Source: Planctomycetales bacterium
Lineage (GTDB): Bacteria; Planctomycetota; Planctomycetia; Planctomycetales; Planctomycetaceae
DNA: 5,843 nucleotides
Direction of reading: 5' to 3'
Assembly: GCA_020050375.1 (NCBI GenBank)
Contig: JAGVKR010000284.1
Location: 1-5,843 of the forward strand
Shown piece after piece: positions 1 to 5,843 of the stretch. The notes beneath the pieces were generated by a model. It saw nothing but the letters and a program-made list of their open reading frames with translations, searched no databases and was not told the origin of the DNA. The translations under genes and the position numbers were made by a program. Each line of letters begins with the position of its first letter. Position 1 is the first letter of the stretch.

Positions 1-306
1 CTGCCACGGAGTCTGCCGTTCGGGGTTGCGGACGAATACCTGCAACTGCGCGCGATCGCTGCGCGGCTGCGTATTGTATCCGCCGGCGAAGCCCGCGCCG
101 GCCACGACGCGCCCGCTGGCATCGGTGACCTCGAAGAGCGAGCCCGGGTTCTGCCCCCGATCGAGACCGAGCTCGATCGTCAACGCGATTCGAAACGGTG
201 CATTCGGTTCGTGGGCATGGATCGGAACGGAAAACGCGCCGACGGCGCACATCCCGGCAACAACGAAACACAACAGCCACAGCGTCTTGAGTCTTTGGTG
301 GAGCAT
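1..306 (-). CDS. Secreted protein of unknown function, N-terminal 102 residues (cut by window edge)
   Basis: An open frame starts at the ATG at 306-304 and runs 102 codons to the window edge without a stop, so the C-terminus lies outside. Residues 1-31 form a classical Sec signal peptide: basic start (HQRLK), a hydrophobic stretch (LWLLCFVVAGMCAVGAF), and a likely cleavage site after Ala31 (PIHA/HEP). Cys20 is not in a good lipobox, so a lipoprotein is unlikely. The mature part begins with an apparent beta-strand (FRIALTIELG), then GQNPGSLFEVTDASGRVVAGAGF, which alternates strands and Gly turns, and GGYNTQPRSDR. An in-frame TAG ends 6 bases before the ATG, so no earlier start is possible; no Shine-Dalgarno sequence is evident. 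I recall similar LG..GQN.GSLFE and AGAGF..YNT patterns in planctomycete secreted hypotheticals, but cannot name a family. Export is well supported; the function is unknown. Confidence 0.8.
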   Translation of the reverse strand, partial: MLHQRLKTLWLLCFVVAGMCAVGAFSVPIHAHEPNAPFRIALTIELGLDRGQNPGSLFEVTDASGRVVAGAGFAGGYNTQPRSDRAQLQVFVRNPERQTPWQ

Positions 307-519
307 CCCACGATTCTATCGTCGATGACGCGAGGCGGAAGGACGAGTCAGGCCCCAGACATAGCACGGCTGCATCCTCTAATCCGGGACGCAAATCAGA
401 CGGATCGGGGCAACTTCTTTCCAAAACGTGTTCCAGGAGCGGTTGAGCTCAACGGCGAGCAGAGATGTTCCGTTGTCGTCGCATCTCAAAAACCGATGCA
501 GTTGTCGGATTTTGAATCT

Positions 520-540
520 CTTCCATTCCGGGAATGGAAG
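520..540. repeat. Perfect 10-bp inverted repeat around a single base
   Basis: CTTCCATTCC at 520-529 and GGAATGGAAG at 531-540 are exact reverse complements, separated by one G. Such near-continuous dyad symmetry suits a dimeric protein-binding site or a repeat-family palindrome better than a terminator, as no T run follows on either strand. It lies about 215 bases upstream of the secreted-protein gene, rather far for a simple operator. Its role is unknown. Confidence 0.5.
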
Positions 541-721
541 GAAAAATCGCGACTCGCCAGACAGGAAAACAGACCTGCCCGGTTATGCACGTCCATTTTT
601 AGCTCCATCTCCTTTCACACAAAATGGTTCCGGTGAATGTTCCGCATTTCACGCTGCATAAAAGTCAGGAAAAATGCATAATCGAGCCAACCTTTCGTCT
701 TGTGGTACAAGAAGATTTCAC

Positions 722-747
722 CACGAAAGTCACGAAAACACACGAAA
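722..747. repeat. Three CACGAAA units, intergenic repeat
   Basis: CACGAAA occurs at 722-728, 731-737 and 741-747, a period of 9-10 bases, preceded by TTCAC. This resembles a TTCACCACGAAG-type intergenic repeat I recall in many planctomycete and verrucomicrobial genomes, where it often yields short spurious annotated proteins; that is from memory, not a search. No coding role is likely. Confidence 0.5.
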
Positions 748-808
748 AAAGGCTCCGGGCAACAGTTGCTCGCAGCGATCGCCGGTATCACGGATCGGGG
801 GGTTGTTG

Positions 809-834
809 AAAAATGTGTGCAGTTGCACATTTTT
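809..834. terminator. Stem-loop with T run, possible terminator on the minus strand
   Basis: AAAAATGTG at 809-817 pairs with CACATTTTT at 826-834, a 9-bp stem with an 8-base loop. An alternative inner pairing of TGTGC with GCACA is also possible. The second arm ends in five Ts on either strand, so it could terminate transcription in both directions, but the stem is AT-rich and weak by intrinsic-terminator standards. It lies about 145 bases downstream of the minus-strand promoter candidate at 960-988. Confidence 0.3.
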
Positions 835-959
835 GAAATTGCGGCGATGGGATTGGCAAGGTTGTCGTTGGTCGGTGAAGTCGCTCGTCAAAAAACGGTC
901 GCCAGGAATGCCACGTCCGACGAACGATCAATCAACGATGTCAATGGGGGCACCCAAAT

Positions 960-988
960 AGTATACAAAAGATCATGCATCTTTTCAA
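960..988 (-). promoter_or_regulatory. Near-consensus sigma-70-type promoter with an inverted repeat in its spacer
   Basis: On the minus strand TTGAAA (988-983) is followed after exactly 17 bases by TATACT (965-960); each hexamer matches the bacterial consensus at five of six positions. Expected transcription start is near 953, heading left. The spacer overlaps a 7-bp inverted repeat, AAAAGAT (967-973) and ATCTTTT (979-985), with a 5-base loop, which could be an operator. No protein gene starts within 600 bases downstream, so the product, if any, may be a non-coding RNA or a long leader. Activity is inferred from sequence only. Confidence 0.4.
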
Positions 989-1280
989 TGGAAACGGGAT
1001 CGCCGAATGCAGTCACGGGTGCATCTGCTGATCGGCGACGTGCGGTGGAAAGAGCGAACCCAAAGGGTTCACACCGGAGTGCCGACGATCCCAATCACCA
1101 CAGGGATCGGTTCCCTTCCCGGATTAACGGATGCACTGATAGTCCGTGTGTAAGAGCACCTCGAACGACATTAAATCATGCATCGGATCGCGCACTCTTA
1201 CGCCGGCGTTCGAATTGACGCAACGCGACAACGTGTAGCGATAGTCGCGAACTCACGATGGTGAAGCGCACATCATTGAC

Positions 1281-1301
1281 GTACAGACTAACTGTCTGTG
1301 C
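1281..1301. repeat. Palindromic element ACAGAC/GTCTGT after the radical SAM gene
   Basis: ACAGAC (1283-1288) and GTCTGT (1294-1299) are perfect inverted repeats with a 5-base loop; one G.T wobble and a G-C pair extend the stem to 8 bp (1281-1301). It lies 27 bases beyond the radical SAM stop codon, where a transcript-end hairpin is expected, but no T run follows on the minus strand. It resembles a CACAGACTT..AGTCTGTG palindromic intergenic repeat I recall from planctomycetes (not checked). Either a REP-like element, an mRNA 3' end structure, or both. Confidence 0.45.
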
Positions 1302-1327
1302 TACGATCTTCCGTGCGCGACCGTCCG

Positions 1328-3166
1328 TTACGCCGCGTGCTTCACGTCCGAGCATTCGCCCGAGCCGCACGAATCGGAGCCGCAGCCTCCCTCGGCCGCC
1401 ACCGGCTTGAGGAGCGGGAGCAAGACCGGAGCCGCCGGAGTTTGCGCGACCGTCGCCGCCTGAGCAGCCTCGTGTTCTTCCTCTTCGATTTCGACCGGCG
1501 ATAGCGCCAGATCGTTGTACTGCTTTCGCGCGGGGTCGCTCAGAATGCGGCGGCGGATCGCCTGCAGCTTCAGGTAGAACAGCGCTCCCTGCGACCAGGT
1601 CGCGGCGAGATCCCACACACGCTTCGCATAGAACGTCAGCGGATTTTCGAGAGGGAACGACGGACGGCGCGTCGTGCGGATTTTGCGGCGGACGATCCCC
1701 CCTTGCAGGGGGTGCATCCGCTCGAAACGGTAGCTGCCGTAATAGATCATGATCGTGTCGAGGACTTTCTGCGCCCCCGGCCCGCGCCCAACTTCCGCTC
1801 GGCGCATGAGGGTCTCGATGTGCTCCGGGGTGTAGTACAGGTGCCAGGCTTCGTTGTAGATCCCGCGCCATTCGTCGGCGGTCATCCTGGGATGGGCCGT
1901 GCAGACGTGCTCGACGTCGTATTTGTTCATGTCGGGGTCCATCGGGACTCCCGCTTCGTAAAGGGCTTTATGATCGGCCGAGCCCGGCAGCGGCGTCATG
2001 ATGAAGAACTCGAGAATATCGACCGGCAGCTCCTTCTGGATCAGCTTGATGTCGCGGCGGATCGTCGCCGGCGTGTCGGCCGGAAAGCCGAGGATGTAGC
2101 CCGCGAACGTGATCGCCCCGCGCGACCGCCATTCCTGAAGCATCGTCCGGTATTCGCTGATCTTGTTCTGGAATTTTTTCGCCGCGGCCAGGTTCTCGGG
2201 ACTGACGCTCTCCATCCCGATGAAGACGCGGTTGCAGCCGGCGCGGGTCGCCTTCTCGATGAAGCCGGGGATCTTGTGGCACATCGTATCGACCTGCAGG
2301 AACAGGCGGATCTTGATCTTCTCTTTCTCTCTCAAGTAGATCAGGCGGTCGAAGATCGCCTCCCAGTTCTTGTTGCGGGCCATGTTGTCGTCGGTGATGA
2401 AGAACCGATTGACCCCCTTCGTGGCGTAGGCCCGCACCAGCTTTTCAACGTCGTCGGCGTCGCGCCACCGCGATTTGCGCCCCTGCACGTTGATGATCGT
2501 GCAGAAGCTGCACCGGAACGGGCAACCCCGCCCGGCGTCGAACGCGGTGAAGTTGAACGAACGACGGACAATCTCCTTCGGCAGATACGGCGTCACCTGC
2601 CCCTGCAAGTCGGGGAGGGCCAGCAGATGGTTGTAGATCGGCTGCAAGCGATTGTGATACGCGTCTTGGATCAGGGCGGCGAGCGTTCCTTCCGCTTCGC
2701 CGGCAAACAGCGTCACGCCGATCTCCTGAGCCGCTTTGATCTCGGGGGGCAGCTCCGACAGCATCGAGATGCAGCCGCTGACGTGGAATCCGCCGATCGC
2801 CACCGGAAGGCCGGCCGCGCGGAACTCCGCCGCGATGTCCACCGCGCGCGGAAACTGATTCGATTGAACCCCCGCCATCAGGACGAGCCCGCGGCCCCCT
2901 TCCTCCTGAATCTTGCGGATGATTTTGGCCGTCGGGATGACCGTATGACATTCGTCATAGCTGGTCATCGTGATGTCGACGTTCTCGCCGAGAATCTGCC
3001 GCGACTGGGCCTCTTCCGTGAGGGAGTGGAGCGCCCCCAGCGACGTGGAGGGGATGAAGGCTCGCAGCCATTGGATCACGTAGCCGTCGTCGTCATAATG
3101 CGACGGCTTGATGATCTCGACGAAGAATTTCTCTCGGGTGGCCGTGAGCGTGGCTGTGGACGACAT
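1328..3166 (-). CDS. B12-binding-like radical SAM protein with a C-terminal cysteine tail
   Basis: A 612-residue cytoplasmic enzyme of the radical SAM superfamily, which uses a [4Fe-4S] cluster to cleave S-adenosylmethionine to a radical. Residues about 55-185 form a Rossmann-like region typical of cobalamin-binding domains, with GGFHVSG at 125-131; the cobalamin motif DxHxxG is degenerate (ECHTVI around His74), so B12 use is uncertain. The core follows with the cluster motif CX3CX2C (GRGCPFRCSFC; Cys215, 219, 222), FITDDN at 256-261, IGMES at 316-320 and GYILGFPADT at 356-365. The tail has an acidic EEEE run (561-564), an Ala/Pro-rich linker, then GGCGSDSCGSGEC with Cys595, 600 and 605. I chose the ATG at 3166 because GGAG (3179-3176) lies 9 bases upstream; the in-frame TTG at 3181 directly abuts that ribosome site and would add only five residues. 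The gene stands alone. The substrate is unknown; radical SAM membership is secure. Confidence 0.93.
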   Translation of the reverse strand: MSSTATLTATREKFFVEIIKPSHYDDDGYVIQWLRAFIPSTSLGALHSLTEEAQSRQILGENVDITMTSYDECHTVIPTAKIIRKIQEEGGRGLVLMAGVQSNQFPRAVDIAAEFRAAGLPVAIGGFHVSGCISMLSELPPEIKAAQEIGVTLFAGEAEGTLAALIQDAYHNRLQPIYNHLLALPDLQGQVTPYLPKEIVRRSFNFTAFDAGRGCPFRCSFCTIINVQGRKSRWRDADDVEKLVRAYATKGVNRFFITDDNMARNKNWEAIFDRLIYLREKEKIKIRLFLQVDTMCHKIPGFIEKATRAGCNRVFIGMESVSPENLAAAKKFQNKISEYRTMLQEWRSRGAITFAGYILGFPADTPATIRRDIKLIQKELPVDILEFFIMTPLPGSADHKALYEAGVPMDPDMNKYDVEHVCTAHPRMTADEWRGIYNEAWHLYYTPEHIETLMRRAEVGRGPGAQKVLDTIMIYYGSYRFERMHPLQGGIVRRKIRTTRRPSFPLENPLTFYAKRVWDLAATWSQGALFYLKLQAIRRRILSDPARKQYNDLALSPVEIEEEEHEAAQAATVAQTPAAPVLLPLLKPVAAEGGCGSDSCGSGECSDVKHAA

Positions 3167-3517
3167 CCGACGTTTCTCCAAAACGACTGCGTTGCGATCG
3201 ACGGCGCCGATCGGCAGACGAAGGCCGCGAGCTTTCGAGACACTGATGATGTGGGATTCCGAACAACGCCATTTTCAGCGGCAATTCCCGCGCAGCAAGC
3301 CGGTCTGGCCCGGGAAATGCCCCTGAAACGGCGCAGTCGATGCGGGCATGTACCAAGATCGCTGGGGGGGGTCAATCCCAATCGGAATGCCGCCAGCAGG
3401 TTACGTCGCTGCGGACGTTATTGCGGATGACACTCGCTTGCACGAGCCAAGGCGATGTTGCAAGGCCGGAGACGACACCTAATTATTTCTGTGATTCCGC
3501 GTGACGGCTGCGCGACG
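3167..3517. other. Intergenic gap between the PIN-like gene and the radical SAM gene
   Basis: No gene is supported here; short open frames on both strands are arginine/serine-rich without motifs. It probably contains the radical SAM promoter. The only candidate seen is weak: TTGACC (3375-3370), 17 bases, TACATG (3352-3347) on the minus strand, implying a leader of roughly 175 bases. No clear intrinsic terminator follows the PIN-like gene, so read-through is possible. Confidence 0.4.
3347..3375 (-). promoter_or_regulatory. Weak promoter candidate upstream of the radical SAM gene
   Basis: TTGACC matches the -35 consensus at five of six positions and is 17 bases from TACATG, a poor -10 with three of six matches. 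Direction and location fit the radical SAM gene downstream. Such a match is easily found by chance. Confidence 0.2.
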
Positions 3518-3850
3518 TTACGACAGTGCGAGGAAAGATGCGACCGGATCGGCCTCGAACGCCAACAGGTCTGCATGGCGCAGGCGTAGCAAGTCCGCAA
3601 CGTCATTCGTCGAGCAGTTCCCCAAGCGGACCCAGACCACTTTGGGCGGATGGCCTCGCAACACGGCGCGCTGTTGGAAGTCCGAATCTTTCGAGACAAT
3701 CGCCAACCCCTCGTTCGCGGCATACGCCCAAACGGCTGGGTCGGGAGCGGTGGCCATTCCAACGCCCCGAACATGTTGCGAGCCGGAGAACTCGGCGTCC
3801 AGCAGCGTTACCAACCGATGCGATAAGTTCTGATCGAAGAGCAGTTTCAT
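3518..3850 (-). CDS. DUF5615 family PIN-like protein, probable toxin of a toxin-antitoxin pair
   Basis: A 110-residue protein that matches the DUF5615 (PIN-like, Mut7-C-related) pattern over its full length. The N-terminus KLLFDQNLSHRLVTLL carries the first acidic residue Asp6 and Asn8. Asp37 sits in DPAVWAYAANEG, and SKDSDF supplies Asp55 and Asp57; these acidic residues would form the metal site of a PIN-type nuclease. GHPPKVVWVRLGN (66-78) is the family's other hallmark. By family analogy it would cleave RNA and be restrained by the protein encoded just upstream; nuclease activity is inferred. The start is fixed by the ATGA overlap with the DUF433 stop, which implies translational coupling and co-expression. 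All expected acidic positions are present, so it appears intact. Confidence 0.9.
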   Translation of the reverse strand: MKLLFDQNLSHRLVTLLDAEFSGSQHVRGVGMATAPDPAVWAYAANEGLAIVSKDSDFQQRAVLRGHPPKVVWVRLGNCSTNDVADLLRLRHADLLAFEADPVASFLALS

Positions 3851-4074
3851 TTCAGCGGGATCACGCGCAGCCGCCGTTCACGATCTGCCGCGAACGCGAG
3901 ACACGCCCGGATGTCCTCGTCGGTGAGGTCCGGGAAGTCCGTCAGAATCTCGTCGACCGACATGCCGGAAGCGAGATACTCCAGGACGTCCTGAACGGTC
4001 ATGCGAAGCCCGCGAATGCACGGCTGGCCGCTGCGCTTATCCGGTTCGATGGTGATTAGGTGCGAGTAGTCCAT
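3847..4074 (-). CDS. DUF433 family protein, probable antitoxin
   Basis: A complete 75-residue DUF433 protein, a small family with a helix-turn-helix-like fold often found directly before DUF5615 PIN-like genes. Visible hallmarks are SGQPCIRGLRMTVQDVLEYLASGMS (15-39) and the following DEILTDFPDLTDEDIRACLAFAADRE (41-66). It likely binds and neutralises the DUF5615 partner and may repress its own promoter through DNA binding; both roles are inferred from the family. It comes first in the pair, the usual antitoxin position, and its TGA overlaps the ATG of the partner. The ATG at 4074-4072 has no Shine-Dalgarno sequence, and a promoter candidate ends only six bases before it, so a leaderless message is plausible. 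Confidence 0.9.
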   Translation of the reverse strand: MDYSHLITIEPDKRSGQPCIRGLRMTVQDVLEYLASGMSVDEILTDFPDLTDEDIRACLAFAADRERRLRVIPLK

Positions 4075-4080
4075 AATTTG

Positions 4081-4109
4081 ACGGTAATCGGCGCCAATCG
4101 GACTGTCAA
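4081..4109 (-). promoter_or_regulatory. Promoter candidate for the DUF433/DUF5615 pair
   Basis: On the minus strand a perfect TTGACA (4109-4104) is followed after 17 bases by TACCGT (4086-4081), a partial -10 with three of six matches. The -10 is six bases from the DUF433 ATG, so transcription would begin at or next to the start codon, giving a leaderless mRNA. This agrees with the missing ribosome site. It fits entirely within the 48-bp gap after the DUF1501 gene. Confidence 0.4.
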
Positions 4110-4122
4110 TGAGTCGGCGGCG

Positions 4123-5598
4123 CTACGCCAGGATTTCCTTGACGACCTTCCCTTCGATGTCGGTCAATCGAAAATCGCGGCCCTGGTAGCGGTAGGTCAG
4201 GCGCTCGTGGTCGATTCCCAGGCAGTGCAGGATCGTCGCGTTGAGGTCGTGGATGTGGACCGGCTTGTCGACGACGTTGTAGCTGAAGTCGTCGGTCTCG
4301 CCGTGGACGATCCCTCCCTTCACGCCGCCGCCGGCCATCCACATCGTGTAATTGCGCGGGTGATGGTCGCGGCCGTACGTCTCTTTCGTGAGCGTTCCCT
4401 GGCTGTAAACGGTGCGGCCGAATTCGCCCCCCCAGACGACCAGCGTGTCTTTGAGCATGTCGCGCTGCTTCAAGTCCTTGAGCAGGGCGGCGGTCGGCTG
4501 GTCGGCGGCCTGCGTCAACTGGCGGATCTGCGGCGGCAGGTTGCCGTGATGGTCCCACCCGCGCAAGAAGACCTGGATGAACCGCACGTCGCGCTCGGCG
4601 AGCCTGCGCGCGAGCAGGCAGTTGTAGGCATACGTGCCCGGCTGCGTCACTTCGGGGCCGTACATGTCGAGCGTTTCTTTCGTCTCCTTCGACATGTCGA
4701 TCAGCTCGGGGACGGAAGTTTGCATCCGATACGCCATTTCGTACTGCGCGATTCGGGCGTTGATCTCGGGGTCGCCGACTTCCGCCAGCTTCTTCTGGTT
4801 GAGCTCGCTCAGCCCGTCGAGCATCACGCGCCGGCGGCTGTTGGAGACCCCCGGCGGATTCGACAGATAGAGGACCGGATCGCCGACCGAGCGGAGCGCC
4901 ACCCCCTGATGCTTGGTGGGGAGCCAGCCCGAGCCCCACAGCCGCGAAAAGAGCGCCTGCGACTGCGAGCCGGCGGCGAGCCGCGAATGGAGCACGACGT
5001 AAGCCGGCAGATCCTTGTTCGGGCAGCCGATGCCGTACGAGAGCCAGGCCCCCGCGCTCGGCCGGCCGGGGATCTGGCTGCCGGTCTGGATGAATGTGAT
5101 CGCCGGGTCGTGATTGATCGCCTCGGTGTTGACCGTCTTGACGACGGCGATGTCGTCGATGACCGAGGCGATGTTGGGGAGCAGTTCGCTGAGCCATGTC
5201 CCCGATTGCCCGTGCTGCGCGAACTTGAAGACCGACGGCGCCACGGGGAAGCGCTTCTGCCCGGAGGTCATCGTCGTGATCCGCTGCCCGTTGCGGATCG
5301 ATTCGGGGAGATCCTTGTCGAAATACTCCTGCAGGTTGGGTTTATAGTCGTACAAGTCGAGCTGCGAAGGGGCGTCGGCCATGAACAGCCAGATCACCCG
5401 CTTCGCTTTGGGAAGCTGATGCAGTTGCGGCAGCGAGCCGAACGTCGCCAGCTCCGTCGGCACAGTCGGCTGCGTCGTCTCGGCAAACAGCCGCGGATTC
5501 ATGACAGAAGCCAGCGCCGCCGTCCCGATCCCGGCCGCCATCCTGCCGAAGAAATAGCGGCGGGTTTCAGCCAGAGCGTGTTCTGAAAAAAGATTCAT
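4123..5598 (-). CDS. DUF1501 domain protein, Tat-exported
   Basis: A full-length 491-residue DUF1501 protein, a family related in fold to alkaline phosphatases and sulfatases, abundant in planctomycetes and of unproven function. The N-terminus has a twin-arginine signal: [20 protein letters not shown] (12-31), with probable cleavage near LFA/ET (39-41), so it is exported folded across the cytoplasmic membrane. Family motifs run in order: [18 protein letters not shown] (70-87), GWDHHGN (347-353), VWGGEFGRT (388-396), [21 protein letters not shown] (409-429) and [16 protein letters not shown] (448-463); their His and Asp residues resemble metal ligands. The usual GGPS near residue 75 reads DAPS here. 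The ATG at 5598 is supported by GAGG (5607-5604), five bases upstream. In planctomycetes these genes usually follow a DUF1549/DUF1553 gene; none lies within the 245 bases available upstream. No terminator is evident before the DUF433 gene. Confidence 0.95.
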   Translation of the reverse strand: MNLFSEHALAETRRYFFGRMAAGIGTAALASVMNPRLFAETTQPTVPTELATFGSLPQLHQLPKAKRVIWLFMADAPSQLDLYDYKPNLQEYFDKDLPESIRNGQRITTMTSGQKRFPVAPSVFKFAQHGQSGTWLSELLPNIASVIDDIAVVKTVNTEAINHDPAITFIQTGSQIPGRPSAGAWLSYGIGCPNKDLPAYVVLHSRLAAGSQSQALFSRLWGSGWLPTKHQGVALRSVGDPVLYLSNPPGVSNSRRRVMLDGLSELNQKKLAEVGDPEINARIAQYEMAYRMQTSVPELIDMSKETKETLDMYGPEVTQPGTYAYNCLLARRLAERDVRFIQVFLRGWDHHGNLPPQIRQLTQAADQPTAALLKDLKQRDMLKDTLVVWGGEFGRTVYSQGTLTKETYGRDHHPRNYTMWMAGGGVKGGIVHGETDDFSYNVVDKPVHIHDLNATILHCLGIDHERLTYRYQGRDFRLTDIEGKVVKEILA

Positions 5599-5843
5599 GG
5601 GAGCCTCGGGGCAATTGGCGAAAATGTCGAACGTCTAGTGAAGCTCGAATGACGAAATACAAATGTCTAATGAAATCCGAAATTCAAAAGGATGAAAAAA
5701 GGCTGTTGGTTTTTTGGATTTTGCGTTTGAGGTTTCCTTAGACATTTGTAACTCTTCAGCCGTATGCAGTTGATCTTTGCTGATTTTTGGTTTTCGGGTA
5801 CTTCTGGCCATCCCGAATGGCAAGGAGGCCCGAGTGATTGCGA
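5599..5843. other. Non-coding leader region upstream of the DUF1501 gene
   Basis: Only short lysine-rich open frames occur, none recognisable; the end of an upstream gene could extend in from the right but I cannot show it. The region is AT-rich compared with the adjacent gene. Words such as GAAATCCGAAATTC and CGAATGACGAAAT resemble a low-complexity intergenic repeat I recall from planctomycetes (not checked). Its main structure is the inverted repeat at 5658-5750. Confidence 0.45.
5658..5750. repeat. 18-bp inverted repeats enclosing 57 bases, MITE-like or leader stem-loop
   Basis: TACAAATGTCTAATGAAA at 5658-5675 and its reverse complement at 5733-5750 agree at 17 of 18 positions, enclosing 57 AT-rich bases. 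It begins 59 bases upstream of the DUF1501 start codon. If transcribed it would form a long hairpin in the leader; alternatively it is a small non-autonomous repeat element. I see no clear target-site duplication and no transposase. Confidence 0.5.

Larger units (their letters stand above)
307..1327. other. Gene-poor intergenic region of about 1 kb with repeats and palindromes
   Basis: No frame on either strand shows a recognisable protein. Open frames of up to about 170 codons exist but have incoherent composition and no domain motif. Base composition is more AT-rich than the flanking genes. The stretch holds a 12-bp palindrome (442-453), a 21-bp palindrome (520-540), three CACGAAA units (722-747), a stem-loop (809-834), a strong minus-strand promoter candidate (960-988), small hairpins at 1056-1070 and 1086-1109, a long-loop pairing of 1148-1156 with 1195-1203, and a palindrome just after the radical SAM gene (1281-1301). 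It may be decayed sequence carrying repeats, or it may encode a small RNA. Confidence 0.6.

Noticed and set aside
486..596. A 36-residue minus-strand open frame with GGAG six bases before its ATG
   Set aside because: The ribosome site is good, but the peptide is unrecognised, contains the 21-bp palindrome, and such a match is easily found by chance.
1056..1109. Two small hairpins, GAACCC/GGGTTC (1056-1070) and CGATCCC/GGGATCG (1086-1109)
   Set aside because: Short stems with no T run and no adjacent gene end; not enough to call terminators or an RNA gene.
1148..1203. GTGTAAGAG and CTCTTACGC pairing across a 38-base loop, considered as a tRNA-like or RNA fold
   Set aside because: No tRNA arms, no TTC-type loop and no CCA-end logic; the long loop makes a chance pairing likely.
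700..1218. A 172-codon plus-strand open frame in the gene-poor region
   Set aside because: It runs through the CACGAAA repeat, the stem-loop and the promoter dyad, has no domain-like pattern and no convincing ribosome site.
3167..3181. A TTG start at 3181 for the radical SAM gene
   Set aside because: The GGAG lies directly after this TTG and is correctly spaced for the ATG at 3166, so the ATG is the better start.
1703..3430. A 575-codon plus-strand open frame opposite the radical SAM gene
   Set aside because: It is antisense to a gene with clear radical SAM motifs; its Asp/Arg/Val-rich composition is that of a mirror frame produced by GC-rich third positions.
4060..5586. A 508-codon plus-strand open frame opposite the DUF1501 gene
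   Set aside because: Antisense mirror frame of a well-supported DUF1501 gene, rich in Arg, Val and Asp and without any recognisable motif.
5635..5823. A 62-codon lysine-rich minus-strand open frame upstream of DUF1501
   Set aside because: It spans both arms of the inverted repeat and its second half translates a repeat-like sequence; no ribosome site or homology is evident.

Overview
The window looks like chromosomal DNA of a planctomycete (Planctomycetota). The main evidence is a Tat-exported DUF1501 protein, a family strongly expanded in that phylum. Supporting signs are the GC-rich coding DNA, long gene-poor gaps, and short intergenic repeats of a kind I recall from planctomycete genomes (recalled, not searched). 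All five supported genes lie on the minus strand, so the window is best read from right to left.

Right to left: 5599-5843 has no convincing gene and holds a 93-bp inverted-repeat structure in the leader of the next gene. 4123-5598 encodes the DUF1501 protein. After a 48-bp gap comes a two-gene toxin-antitoxin-like pair: a DUF433 antitoxin-like protein (3847-4074), then a DUF5615 PIN-like protein (3518-3850) that overlaps it by ATGA. A good -35 element ends just upstream of the DUF433 gene and suggests a leaderless transcript. A 351-bp gap (3167-3517) with only a weak promoter candidate precedes a 612-residue radical SAM protein (1328-3166), with a Rossmann/B12-binding-like N-terminal part and an unusual C-terminal cysteine tail.

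The roughly 1-kb stretch 307-1327 has no supported protein gene. It does hold several inverted repeats, a CACGAAA triplet repeat and a near-consensus sigma-70-type promoter on the minus strand, followed by a stem-loop ending in a T run. Together these could mark a small RNA. At the left edge (1-306) is the start of a secreted protein gene that runs out of the window.

Only the DUF433/DUF5615 pair is an evident functional unit. The DUF1501, radical SAM and secreted-protein genes are separated by long gaps or independent signals and need not work together. I found no rRNA, tRNA, CRISPR array or intact insertion sequence. No complete new system is demonstrated; the best leads are the radical SAM cysteine tail and the possible small RNA.
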